From positions 1 to 46,246 of the forward strand of contig DXHF01000041.1 of the NCBI GenBank assembly GCA_019113605.1: DNA of 46,246 nucleotides. Direction: 5' to 3'. A model generated the notes under the pieces. The model worked only from the letters and a program-made list of their open reading frames with translations. It was not told where the DNA came from and ran no database searches. Origin of the DNA: Candidatus Paenibacillus intestinavium. GTDB lineage: Bacteria; Bacillota; Bacilli; Paenibacillales; Paenibacillaceae. Position 1 is the stretch's first letter, and each line of letters starts with the position of its first letter. Both the position numbers and the translations under genes were made by a program. Shown piece by piece: positions 27,851 to 38,500 of the stretch.

Positions 27851-30315
27851 GCATCATTCCTCCCTGCAGTCGGCGTTGTTGTATAGCTTGGAATATGAAT
27901 GGATTCAAGAGTATAGATCTGAAGCGAATCCAGTACAACCTGCCCTGATTGCGTACTTATCCCAACTGTCTCAATCGGAGCGTCAGGGAAAATTTGATCC
28001 GTCAATACAACTAAGCCATTATCGGCATACACTTCAACCGCATTGCGATCCAGCCAGATATGCAACTTGATCTTTCCATTTACCGCAACCATTTCGGCAC
28101 CGTGATTGCAAGCAAACGATGGGTGAAAATCAGTCATACCCGATTGGGAACGGTCAATGAAAAGCCATTGGCGCTCAAAGTCAAATCCAATAACAATCTC
28201 GCTCTGCCCAGAGGATTTCAACTCTATATGAACCTCTTCACCAGACATCATATCGATATCTACTTCAATTTCCAGCAGGTCTTCCTTCACTCTCTGCATA
28301 AAAGGGGTCTCTGGCGTAATAGTTACGCCGTTCCAGCTCATTGATTCTTTGCGCAGCTGTTCTATTTCCTTGACAGGCATTTGAGCCAAGATCACTCCAC
28401 CATCCCTGTTCGTCAGTGACAAGGCACGAGGTAAAGTCATGGCACCTCTCCAAGTCCCGGTAGGTGTCTCATTAGCATACTTCCAGTTGCTCATCCACCC
28501 GATGATCACACGGCGTCCGTCTTGCTCAGGTATATCCGACCAACTAACTCCTGCATAGTTGTCTCTACCATAATCCAGCCACATGATATGATCGGGCGTA
28601 TTGTCATTAATAAAAGTATTTCCATCAAACTCACCAATAAAATATTGCGTACGCGATCCTTCTGGACAGTTGGGATTATCTCCGATGCTTATAATAAGTA
28701 CCCATTTGGAATGCCCGGTGTCATCAATCGGCAATTCAAACAGATCAGGACACTCCCAAACTCCGTCATGCGAACCTTCGCCTTTACCGAATTCACCAGT
28801 TAACGACCATTCACGCAGATTTTCAGATCGGTAAAACCGGGTATGGTCACCCGCAACAATAACCATTATCCAACTCTCACTTTGTGGATGCCAGAATAAC
28901 TTCGGGTCCCTAAAGTCAACCAGGTCATCTTCAGCGAGGACAGGATTCCCCTCATATTTATGCCAGTTATGTCCTGCATCACGGCTGTAAGCTAAACTCT
29001 GCCGTTGGCGTGGCTGTCCAGTCTCTGGACATGTATCCGCATGGGTAAAGAGCGCGACCAATCCATGGGAACCTTCGAATAATCCGCTGCTATTATTCCA
29101 GTCCACCACACAGCAACCGGAGAATATGGCTCCATGATCATCTGGGAACAGAGCGATCGGCATATGCTCCCAATGAACCAGATCCTTGCTTACTGCATGG
29201 CCCCAGTGCATCGGACCCCATTTATTACTATAAGGATGGTGCTGATAGAATAGATGATAGCTACCCTCGTAAAAAACTAATCCGTTCGGATCATTCAACC
29301 AATGCGACGGAGGTGAAAAGTGAAACCCCGGTCTGAAACTCTCATCATTGTATAGTTTATTAGACTCTATCATTTCGTTAATCTCATATGTCGTGGGCAT
29401 AGACTTAAGAGCCCCCTTCCGTGTTGTAACTAATGCACCGCCGGCATTAGCAAAAGTCAGCATGCTGATGAATTGCTCTTTGGTCAGATTATTCAAAGAA
29501 ATTCTGGCTTCCAGTATTTTATATAACAAGCAGCCCAGAAAAGCGTCGCCAGCACCTGTCGTGTCGATGGCCTTCACCTGAAACCCTGGAACATGTCCAT
29601 CCTGATCAACCAAGCGGAAATAGCAGCCTTTTTCTGCTAAAGTGACAACGATCAATACAATTCCAAATTGTTGCTGCAACTCCCGGGAGCCCTGCTCCAC
29701 ATCGTTGGTACCAGTAATAAAGAAAAGCTCTTCTTCAGATATTTTCAGAATATCGGCATACTCCATGCCCCAAAGAATATTCTGCTTTGCTTCCTCCTCA
29801 CTCTCCCATAGCGCAAAACGTATATTCGGATCGAATGAGAGCAACACTCCTGCTCCCCTTGCCTTAAGTACTGCTGTCTTTGTTGCCATACGAGCCGGTT
29901 CATGGGTCATAGACAATGAGCCAAAATGTAGAGCACGACAGGTTTCAATCCGATCGAGTGGGACGTCCCTCGGATGCAAGAGGGTATCCGCTCCTGGCTT
30001 TCGGAAGAAGCTGAAGGACCTGTCTCCTTTATCATCTAGATGAACAAATGCCAACGTTGTACTCGCTTCATCTGTAAACGAAACATCAGACACATCAACA
30101 CCGCTGCTTTGCAGTGTGTTATGCAGTAATGAACCGAATTGATCCTCCCCAACCTTGCTAATCAATGCCGATCTAGCTCCTAACCGGGCTAACGCAGCTA
30201 CTACGTTAGCCGGAGCTCCTCCGGGATTACATTCAAACTGCTCGTTCCCCCCAGCTGTACGACATGCTGGAGTAAAGTCTATCAAGACTTCTCCGATAGC
30301 AATAACATCAAGCAC
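27847..30315 (-). CDS. Fusion protein: PfkB-family fructokinase (N-term) + GH32 sucrose/fructan hydrolase (C-term)
   Basis: N-term IGEVLIDFTP, NPGGAPANVVAALARLG, DTTGAGDAFLGCLL; C-term RPGFHFSPPSHWLNDPNGLVFYEGSYHLFYQHHPYSNKWG, DFRDPKLFW, VWECPDLFEL. Single uninterrupted 822-codon ORF. Confidence 0.93.
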   Translation of the reverse strand: MLDVIAIGEVLIDFTPACRTAGGNEQFECNPGGAPANVVAALARLGARSALISKVGEDQFGSLLHNTLQSSGVDVSDVSFTDEASTTLAFVHLDDKGDRSFSFFRKPGADTLLHPRDVPLDRIETCRALHFGSLSMTHEPARMATKTAVLKARGAGVLLSFDPNIRFALWESEEEAKQNILWGMEYADILKISEEELFFITGTNDVEQGSRELQQQFGIVLIVVTLAEKGCYFRLVDQDGHVPGFQVKAIDTTGAGDAFLGCLLYKILEARISLNNLTKEQFISMLTFANAGGALVTTRKGALKSMPTTYEINEMIESNKLYNDESFRPGFHFSPPSHWLNDPNGLVFYEGSYHLFYQHHPYSNKWGPMHWGHAVSKDLVHWEHMPIALFPDDHGAIFSGCCVVDWNNSSGLFEGSHGLVALFTHADTCPETGQPRQRQSLAYSRDAGHNWHKYEGNPVLAEDDLVDFRDPKLFWHPQSESWIMVIVAGDHTRFYRSENLREWSLTGEFGKGEGSHDGVWECPDLFELPIDDTGHSKWVLIISIGDNPNCPEGSRTQYFIGEFDGNTFINDNTPDHIMWLDYGRDNYAGVSWSDIPEQDGRRVIIGWMSNWKYANETPTGTWRGAMTLPRALSLTNRDGGVILAQMPVKEIEQLRKESMSWNGVTITPETPFMQRVKEDLLEIEVDIDMMSGEEVHIELKSSGQSEIVIGFDFERQWLFIDRSQSGMTDFHPSFACNHGAEMVAVNGKIKLHIWLDRNAVEVYADNGLVVLTDQIFPDAPIETVGISTQSGQVVLDSLQIYTLESIHIPSYTTTPTAGRNDA

Positions 30316-30349
30316 AGTTTCTCTCCACCTATCATCTAATTATTTATTT

Positions 30350-31993
30350 TTATAGATTTGCATTATAACGATCTAATCCAGTTTGATAAATTTCCATTAG
30401 TTCGTTTAAGCCCATCTTTTCCAGTGTCTTCACATAGCTGTCCCATTGTTCATCCGCGCCACCATTAACAATAAATCTCCCTCTTTGGGTATTAACATAT
30501 TTAATCAGTTCTGGTTCAATCTTATTGATTTTGTCCAATTCCTCTGGTTCAAAGAAGATACTTGGATAGTTTTCTTTTTCCATGTATGCATTGTAATATT
30601 GTTCCAAATCTTCAGCACGCTGTTGGGCACGTGGCTCCATATCTACAACTTTTCCGAAGTCCTCAAAAGTAATGACGCCAGGTCCGCCTGAACCTGGAGC
30701 AACCTTTTGACGGAACTCACCTGCAGAAGTTCCCTCAGGAAGCGGCAGGTTCACCAATTTCCCATTTTCGTCTTTCTCATATACGATGTCCAGTGGACCC
30801 CAATGGATTTGGGCTGCCATATATGGCTCATACTGTTCATCGATCCAACGTATTGTGACTTCAGGGTTACTGTTTTCTTTTGTAATTACAAAGGCTCCGC
30901 GTCCCGGACCACCGCCATTGGAACGTCCAATAATTTGATCTCCATTTGGCCCCTTTAACGGAGACAATAAAGTATAATCCTTACCGCGCTCAGGCCCAAC
31001 AACCTCCTCGATTTCCCACCAAATATAAGATCCTAGCGTCTCATCTGTCGTTTTGCCTTTCGCCAAATACTGTGCTGCGTCCTGCGTGAAGGATTCCGGA
31101 TCAATCAGACCCTGCTTATACCAATTTTCATGGAAATAATTTAGGGCTTCCTTATATTCAGGCTGAGTAGCAGTGAAAATAACTTTTCCATCGCGAACGA
31201 CTCGATGCTCAAGGTTATCCGGAAGTCCGAATGCCCCGAAAATTCCTGCAATATCCATACACCACTGCATGTGCATAAAACTTAACGGGATTTCATCTTG
31301 CTTACCATTGCCATTTGGATCCTGCGTTTTAAAGGCAAGCAATGCTTCCGTATATTCATCCAGTGTTTCTGGCATTTTCAGACCAAGCTTATCAAGCCAG
31401 CCTTTATTTATGACGTGAAAGAAGGGGTTGGTTCCAAGATTATTATCTTCCCAAGATGGCAACCCATAGATGTGCCCATCCGGCGCTGTGATTGATGATT
31501 TGATGTCAGGCCGACGTTCAAGAAGCGCTTTCAAGTTAGGCGCATATTGATTAATTAAATCCTCCAGCGGAATAATGGTTCCGTCTTTACCATAATTGAT
31601 TAGCTCGTAATCAGTAAATCCAGCCCCGTAAAATGCATCCGGTAAATCTCCGCTCGCGAGTAACAAGTTTTTCTTTTCTGTAAAATCGGTGTCAGGGATA
31701 TTCTCCCAGTTAATCTTCACGTTAGTATCTTTTTCCAACCGCTTGAAGATTTCCATCTCTGAGTACTCTGGTGCCAATGCGGCTTTCGGAGATACCATTG
31801 TTAAAGATACTGCTTCGTTAACAATCGGAAGACCAATTTTATTGAAATTTTCTGCCTGATCAGGACTATTTACTTGATTTTTTGACCCGTTACCGCTTCC
31901 CGAACATCCGCTAAGTACAAATGTCCCAGCTAATACAAGAATCCCTACATTTTTGAATATTGATTTCATGTACATAACCTCCCTTTTATTCAT
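30350..31993 (-). CDS. Extracellular solute-binding lipoprotein (CUT1)
   Basis: MKSIFKNVGILVLAGTFVLSGCSGS lipobox (start likely ATG ~31969); SBP fold motifs (LLASGDLPDAFYGAG, NPFFHVINKGWLDKLGLKMPETLDEY). Confidence 0.92.
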   Translation of the reverse strand: MNKREVMYMKSIFKNVGILVLAGTFVLSGCSGSGNGSKNQVNSPDQAENFNKIGLPIVNEAVSLTMVSPKAALAPEYSEMEIFKRLEKDTNVKINWENIPDTDFTEKKNLLLASGDLPDAFYGAGFTDYELINYGKDGTIIPLEDLINQYAPNLKALLERRPDIKSSITAPDGHIYGLPSWEDNNLGTNPFFHVINKGWLDKLGLKMPETLDEYTEALLAFKTQDPNGNGKQDEIPLSFMHMQWCMDIAGIFGAFGLPDNLEHRVVRDGKVIFTATQPEYKEALNYFHENWYKQGLIDPESFTQDAAQYLAKGKTTDETLGSYIWWEIEEVVGPERGKDYTLLSPLKGPNGDQIIGRSNGGGPGRGAFVITKENSNPEVTIRWIDEQYEPYMAAQIHWGPLDIVYEKDENGKLVNLPLPEGTSAGEFRQKVAPGSGGPGVITFEDFGKVVDMEPRAQQRAEDLEQYYNAYMEKENYPSIFFEPEELDKINKIEPELIKYVNTQRGRFIVNGGADEQWDSYVKTLEKMGLNELMEIYQTGLDRYNANL

Positions 31994-32099
31994 CCCATAA
32001 GATAAAAATCACTCAGTGTTCTTTCTTACTCTTTCTTATTCTTCCTTTGCAATTGTCTCAACTTGTTGCACATCCCCCCTTTCAAGCATCATGTCAATA

Positions 32100-32996
32100 T
32101 CAACCCTTGATCGAGCCGATCATCACGCCTTTAACAAAATACTTTTGAAGGAAAGGATATAAAATCAACAGTGGAAGACTGGATACCATGATGACACCGT
32201 ATTTGATCAGTTCTGTAACGCGCATTTTCGCTGCGTAGGATTCCACATCGATCATCATGCCGGAGTTGACTTGATTCTGTACAAGAATGTTACGAAGCAC
32301 CAATTGCAGCGGATACTTGCTTTCATCGTTCAGATAGATCAATGCGTCGAAGAAACCATTCCAGAAGCCGACAACATGATATAGCACCATTACAGCCAGA
32401 ATGGACTTTGACAAAGGTAGAACGATGCTCCAGAAAAATCTAGTGTTGGAGCATCCATCAATAGATGCCGCTTCCCACATTTCTTCCGGTATGGACGATT
32501 GAAAAAATGTCCTAACGATAATTACATTGAATACACCACCTGCTCCAGGAATAACAAGTGCCCAGATCGTATTCAGTATGTGGAGATTCTTAATTAACAA
32601 ATAGGTTGGGATCAGACCCCCACTAAAAAACATAGTAACTAGCAAAAACCACATAATAGTAGATTTACCTACCAAATTTCTTCGAGCTAATGGGTAGGCC
32701 GCAAAAACAGTTACGGCCACTCCAATTAATGTTCCAAGAGTCGCGTATAAAATGGAATTGGCATATCCTATCCATATGGATGAATCACCAAAAATCCGCT
32801 CATAACCATCCAACGTGAAGCCTTTCGGAAGCAACCAGACCTCTCCTGAGTAGATATAATTAGGATCACTAAATGATGCAATCAATACAAAGTACAACGG
32901 GAATAATACGAGCAGCATAATGATGGTCAACAGAACATAGTTAATGAAGTCAAACCATGCGTCTCCTCTGGTCTTTCTTTTCAATAATGGATTCAA
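32100..32996 (-). CDS. Carbohydrate ABC transporter permease (LplC-like)
   Basis: EEMWEAASIDGCSNTRFFWSIVLPLSKSILAVMVLY motif; C-term FLQKYFVKGVMIGSIKG. Confidence 0.93.
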   Translation of the reverse strand: MNPLLKRKTRGDAWFDFINYVLLTIIMLLVLFPLYFVLIASFSDPNYIYSGEVWLLPKGFTLDGYERIFGDSSIWIGYANSILYATLGTLIGVAVTVFAAYPLARRNLVGKSTIMWFLLVTMFFSGGLIPTYLLIKNLHILNTIWALVIPGAGGVFNVIIVRTFFQSSIPEEMWEAASIDGCSNTRFFWSIVLPLSKSILAVMVLYHVVGFWNGFFDALIYLNDESKYPLQLVLRNILVQNQVNSGMMIDVESYAAKMRVTELIKYGVIMVSSLPLLILYPFLQKYFVKGVMIGSIKG

Positions 32997-33009
32997 AATA
33001 AACTCCTCC

Positions 33010-33978
33010 TTACCACAAGCTAGTTTCTGTCATCTTTTTGGCGATCCGATTGACGGTGAAAATCAGAATAATATTGATCAATGAATTAAACAGACCAACT
33101 GCCGTAGAAAAGCTGTATTGAGCTCTCTGAATCCCCATTTCGTACACATAGGTCGGAATAATATTAGAAGTGGCATAATTCAAATCACTTTGCATAAGGA
33201 ACGCCTTTTCAAATCCGATGCTCATAATATTACCTAGTGCAAGAATCAGCAAGATAACGATCGTCGGCAAAATGCTTGGAATATCCACAAACCGTACACG
33301 CTTCCATTTGCTCGCTCCATCCATCGTTGCAGCTTCATGAAGCTCAGGATTGACCCCGGCAAGAGCAGCTAGATAAATAATCGTAGCGAAGCCTGTCTCT
33401 TGCCATATTCCTGATAGGATATACAAAGGACGGAACCAACCTTCATTGGCCATAAACAGAATGGGATCTCCTCCGAAGAAGGTGATGATGTGATTTATAA
33501 TTCCACTATTCGGAGACAAAAATATATTAAGCATTCCGACAAGTACAACAGTAGATATAAAGTGTGGTGCATAAATCACTGTCTGCACAAATTTCTTGTA
33601 TTTCTTACCCAGCATCTGATTCAACATAATGGCGATGATGATTGGAGCAGGGAAACCAAACAACAACGAAAGAAAACTAAGTGAAAGCGTATTTGTGATA
33701 ATAGTCCAGAAGTTATAGGAATTGAAAAAGTCTATAAAGTGCTGGAATCCTACCCATTCACTTCCCCAAATCCCCTGACTTGGTGAAAAATCCTTAAATG
33801 CAATTTGCACCCCATACATTGGATAATACCTAAATACGAGATAAAGAATAATGATCGGCAACAAAAACAGATATAGTTCATAGTCACGTTTGACTCGACT
33901 CCATCTTTTTTGATTTGGTTTGACCATGGAATGATCCGCGTCGCTAGTTCTTGATTCCACTCTTATACTCCCTTTCAT
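33010..33978 (-). CDS. Sugar ABC transporter permease (LplB-like); start may be GTG at ~33960
   Basis: YPMYGVQIAFKDFSPSQGIWGSEWVGFQHF; PELHEAATMDGASKWKRVRFVDIPSILP; AAAGGGAG lies just upstream of an in-frame GTG. Confidence 0.93.
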   Translation of the reverse strand: MKGSIRVESRTSDADHSMVKPNQKRWSRVKRDYELYLFLLPIIILYLVFRYYPMYGVQIAFKDFSPSQGIWGSEWVGFQHFIDFFNSYNFWTIITNTLSLSFLSLLFGFPAPIIIAIMLNQMLGKKYKKFVQTVIYAPHFISTVVLVGMLNIFLSPNSGIINHIITFFGGDPILFMANEGWFRPLYILSGIWQETGFATIIYLAALAGVNPELHEAATMDGASKWKRVRFVDIPSILPTIVILLILALGNIMSIGFEKAFLMQSDLNYATSNIIPTYVYEMGIQRAQYSFSTAVGLFNSLINIILIFTVNRIAKKMTETSLW

Positions 33979-33997
33979 GTAAACGTAGTCATTACTT

Positions 33998-34012
33998 TTG
34001 AAACGTTTCCAA
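33998..34012. promoter_or_regulatory. LacI-family operator upstream of the fructan operon
   Basis: TTGAAACGTTTCCAA palindrome 20-34 bp upstream of the annotated start at 33978; same core as the two sites upstream of lacI. Confidence 0.75.
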
Positions 34013-34083
34013 TTTTTCGAAAGAAAACCGCCAGGTGGTAAATCTAGCCCCCATTAGCTGTTGGTTTTCCGATCCATAAGGGA

Positions 34084-35052
34084 TCATGTAGTTTCACCTT
34101 GTCTGAATATAACAGGAATACGATATACTTGTTTATCTAAAGCTATGCCTTCGATCTTGTTAAAAAGTAGTCTGATTGTCGTACGTGCCATTTCTTCTAC
34201 TGGCTGCCTGATCGTTGATAATATAGGATGAAAATAGGGATTATCCTGAATGCCGTCATAACCAATGACCTTTACATCCTCTGGAACACGAATGCCCCGC
34301 CTTCGTACTCTATCTATATAGTTAGCGGCTAACATATCTGTAATAGCAAATATGCCATCCACATCGCCATGTTCATCTAGGAGCTCATTAAAATAGGCAT
34401 CTTCATCGAGAATGGGGTCTGGCTTCTCGTAGATTACATAATCTACTCCCATCGTTTGTGCTTCATGTATGAACCCTTCTCTCCGATTCATAGTTTCACT
34501 GAAAACGGAAGTAACGCTTCCAATAAAAGCTGGTTTTCGAGCTCCTGCTTTAACAAGTTCTCTTAAAGCTAGCCGTCCTCCCTCATAATTATCTGAAGTC
34601 ACACAGGTAATAGTCTTGTTAAAGTGCCTGTCGATACTTACCATCGGAATATTGTTGCTTATATTATTCTCAATATCATTGTAAGTTATGCCAACGATAC
34701 CAGCGACTTTGTTTTGCCGAAGCATATCCAGATAATATAGTTCTTTTTCAGGTTTGCCTGCGCTATTGCATAGCATAAGCTTAAAGTCTTTTTGTTCCAA
34801 TTCATCCTCAATGTAATAAGCCAATTCAGAAAAGAATGGATTCCAAATGCTTGGAAGTAACAAAGCGACCATCTTGGATTTCTGCATTTTGAAATTTCGA
34901 GCGACTTCATTAGGGAAGTAGTTGAGTTCTTGTATGGCTTCCTCCACTCTTTTGCGTGTAATGGGCTTCACAGCACCAGAGTTGTTAATGACTCTAGAAA
35001 CGGTTCCTACCGCAACACCAGCTAAGCTAGCTACATCTTTAATGCTTGCCAT
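34084..35052 (-). CDS. LacI-family transcriptional regulator
   Basis: MASIKDVASLAGVAVGTVSRVINNSGAVKPITRKRVEEAIQELNYFPNEVARNFK HTH; periplasmic-binding-like effector domain. Confidence 0.95.
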   Translation of the reverse strand: MASIKDVASLAGVAVGTVSRVINNSGAVKPITRKRVEEAIQELNYFPNEVARNFKMQKSKMVALLLPSIWNPFFSELAYYIEDELEQKDFKLMLCNSAGKPEKELYYLDMLRQNKVAGIVGITYNDIENNISNNIPMVSIDRHFNKTITCVTSDNYEGGRLALRELVKAGARKPAFIGSVTSVFSETMNRREGFIHEAQTMGVDYVIYEKPDPILDEDAYFNELLDEHGDVDGIFAITDMLAANYIDRVRRRGIRVPEDVKVIGYDGIQDNPYFHPILSTIRQPVEEMARTTIRLLFNKIEGIALDKQVYRIPVIFRQGETT

Positions 35053-35095
35053 CTTACACCTCCGGGTTCTTTTACAAATTTATAATAACACCATA

Positions 35096-35110
35096 TTGGA
35101 AACGTTTCAA
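35096..35110. promoter_or_regulatory. LacI-family operator 1 upstream of lacI
   Basis: TTGGAAACGTTTCAA. Confidence 0.75.
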
Positions 35111-35118
35111 CTATTATT

Positions 35119-35133
35119 TTGGAAACGTTTCAA
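35119..35133. promoter_or_regulatory. LacI-family operator 2 upstream of lacI
   Basis: TTGGAAACGTTTCAA, identical to operator 1, centres 23 bp apart. Confidence 0.75.
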
Positions 35134-35207
35134 AACTGTTGATCTGAAGGATAGGTGGCCCAATTTTGATTATTTACTACTTATCCGTTATTAATTTATT
35201 GATTGTT

Positions 35208-35276
35208 TAGTCGGCACAGTAAGTGTAATGGTTGTTCCAACGCCAGGTGTGCTTATAACATGTAACCCTTTACCAT
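35208..35276 (-). pseudogene. Fragment of a YesM/LytS-type histidine kinase 3' end (duplicate of 45858..45926)
   Basis: TAGTCGGCACAGTAAgTGTAATGGTTGTTCCAACGCCAGGtGTGCTTATAACATG versus the 45858 copy with a and c at the lower-case positions. Confidence 0.9.
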
Positions 35277-35463
35277 TGAGCTCGGCACGGATCCAGCAAC
35301 GGGCAAGAGGAGATAAAAACAAAGAAGCAGATTTAAGGATGAAGCGTTTATTGAAATATGCGGGATTAAATGAAAAAAACTCATAAATCCCTTTATACCA
35401 AGGGATATGGGTGGCAGATTACATCATGCCGCCCATTAGGATTAATACTCGCACAAAAACGGA

Positions 35464-35494
35464 CACAGCTCCGATCGATTCGATCGGAGCTGTG
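35464..35494 (-). terminator. Terminator for giant SLH protease gene
   Basis: CACAGCTCCGATCGA-T-TCGATCGGAGCTGTG, 15-bp perfect arms, followed on minus strand by TCCGTTTTTGTG. Confidence 0.85.
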
Positions 35495-35539
35495 CTCTAA
35501 AGTTTGCAATCCTTTGCAACTTAATACATTTCATCAGTC

Positions 35540-38500
35540 TTATGGAAGTAATAGCTGAGACATGGTCAGGTCGGCGAACCGTCTGATCATCACTGCCGCT
35601 TCAGCCCTTGTCGCTGTGTTTTGAGGTGCAAGTATATCAGTTGCACGCCCTTGTATAATACCCTGTTGTACAGCAAAGGAAATTCCCTCCATAGCCCACG
35701 AACTAATTTCTTCTTGATCTTTGTAGCTAGTAAGGAATGACGAACCTGATTGTTCTAAGTCTTGAGTGAACTGCTTATACTGCCATGTCCGATGTAACAA
35801 CACACCCATTTGTTCTCTTGTAATGGGAGCTAATGGTGCATACTCGGTTTCACTCATCCCGCTGACTAGACCAAGCGACCAAGCGATGCCCACATCTTGG
35901 GCGTACCAAGCATCCTTATCTACATCCGTGAATGGATGAGACTGACTTGGCTTGGTGCTATCGACTCCTAGAACACGGAGCAACAATGTAACGTACTCCG
36001 CCCGGGTAATATTCGCTTGTGGATCAAAATGACCTTCCCTGCGACCCGCGATAATTTGTCTTCCCGCAAGTACTTCTACATCGTTCCGCGCCCAATGTTT
36101 GGCCATATCATTAAATTCAAGCTGCGAAAGCATCAATGCCCAAGTGCCATTGCTACTTAGCTTATAGCGAACCGTGTTACTGTGCGTGTCGAACAAAGTC
36201 GGCATATACTTCCATGCCCCACTATCCTCATCTCGCATATATATTCCAATGCGATCAGGCTGTGTTACTTGGAAAGTATCTGGAAATGCAAACTCCATAA
36301 TTAAATCAGTGGGCCACTGAGCTAATTCCTTTGTTACTCCGCTTTTATCTATTTGTACAAAACGAATCGTTCCTGCCCAATCCATAACCTTCAGACCTAC
36401 CGTGGATTGGATATTCTCCGGCGTTACCTCGACAAATATGCGGATTTCTTCCTCGCTTGCAGTCCATTGACCTCCAGGAATTGTTAGTATGGCACCACCT
36501 GGCAATGTAATTACTGTATCTTGTTCATGCAACCATTTCGTTCCCTCCTTATTCCCCGGTAATATTGGAATAACGGGATAATATGGTGGTGTGACAGGTG
36601 TTTCCGGATCAACCTTACCCACTGCTTTCATATCTACCTTGCCGGAATGTGCGCTCTCCACACCATTCACGGTTTGCGTTGCATAGTATCCGTTTCCTTC
36701 TTCGAGTGCGAAGATTGCACTTCCCTTGTCAAGTAGAGTCGCCGTTGTTACGACAATATTTGCATCGTTGTAAACCTTAAGATTTGCTTGATGATACGCC
36801 CCGTACACAAGCATTTCCTTTTCGTTTAATTGATTGACGATCACCTTCACCGGCTGCGGTATAACGATGACCTTACGCGTTGCTATCCCGACATTGCCCG
36901 CAGTATCCGTTGCGCTATATAAGATTTGATAAGTACCCGGAATAGCCGTATTGACCGGGCCACCACCTACGACGAGTTGCTTCGTTAGAACACCGTCCCG
37001 ATCATCGATGGCGGTTGCTCCTAGGTCTAGATATAGCTCCCCGGCAACGATGCTCACTTCCGCTGCGCCATTCATCGTAACGATTGGATCAACCTTATCT
37101 AACGGCAATACAGAGAACGTCCGCTCATAAGGGGTACTTACAAAGCGATCTGCATAACTCATGAGTGGTGCCTGCACGTTTAATCTATATTCATGGCCCT
37201 CTACCAGCGAATCATTTAGGTGAACTCGAACTTTCAAAGTCAGTTCGTTGTTGACCCTACCGCTTGAATCACCCTTGTTTCCTTGGGATATCATGACCGG
37301 ATTCAACACTTCTAGTTGATTCACGATTGATTCTGTTCCACTCGGTAAATACAAACTGATCGCTTCTTCTGTGATGGAATCCGTTCTGACATATTTATCG
37401 AAGGTGATATCAACGTATGAATTCCCTGAAATTGCCTGTACTTTAGCCACCTTTGGGCCATGTACCGATTTCAACCCAATATTGACATCGAAATGTTCAG
37501 GCAATACTTTCAATTCGGCACTATAAGCGGTTTCGTATCCTTCCTTCTCATAGATCACCTGCCACCATCCGACGGGTACATCCCAGCCATAGCGTCCTTC
37601 AGCATTCGTATAATGGGGGTTCAATTGTCCATACCAATCAGCATCCCAGAACTCCCATGCATCCGTTGTATTCTCTCGGTACATAATCGTTGTCAGTACA
37701 CCCTCTAATCGGTTGTCTTCTACAGCTTCAAACACATAGCCGCTTGGGTCATAAACAAACGTGGGTTTAGCCACTGGTTTTTTATCCGGGTCCTTGCTTT
37801 TGGATGTTCCATCTTCCCAGTCCCCGCCCGGAGGTGCATTCGGTTCATCCGGCTCACCCCCACATTCCACTTCAGGCATTTCCAACCAACTATCCAACAA
37901 ACCTTCAACATTATCCATGGCTTTTTTCGAATCTTTCGCCAAGGATTTGCCTATCATTGTACCTACTGCATCCAATGCAAATCCGGGTGCTAAACCGACA
38001 CCTGAAAATGCTGAAATCACAGAGGTTGTCGTGAGTATACCAGTTGTCACAAACTCTAACGTGAGTTGTTCCCTCACCTTCTCCACCATAAATGCCATAT
38101 GATCTTTCGCATCTTGCGGTATGGTACAGCGGTCCATCGCTTTTAGCTTATCTTCAATACGATCAAACTGGGGATTTCTTAAATCCACAAATTTTGCAGT
38201 ATCAAACGCTGTTTTCGTATTTCCGGCATAGCTGAAGAAAGTCGCGATCTTCGCTTTTGATGCGGCACGGACGACATCCGGACGTGCTGCCAAAATTTCA
38301 CTTTGTAAATAAGCAAATTGTTGTAATTGATCGTTATCCACTATTGCAGTGACATTTCCGGCTTCGATCAGAAGGTCTAATTTCGTTGCCGTCGAATTTT
38401 CCGCAATATCAAACGCCTTAACTTCGAAGAAATAGGACTGACCCTGTGTTAAATCTTTCACCCTGTGCGTGGTTATATTTCCAGCAACCGTCGCAATCCA

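Noticed and set aside
37761-38102. Independent toxin gene inside the giant protein
   Set aside because: The helical insert is in frame within the 3225-aa ORF, and the antisense ORF there shows no domain. No immunity-like neighbour was found.
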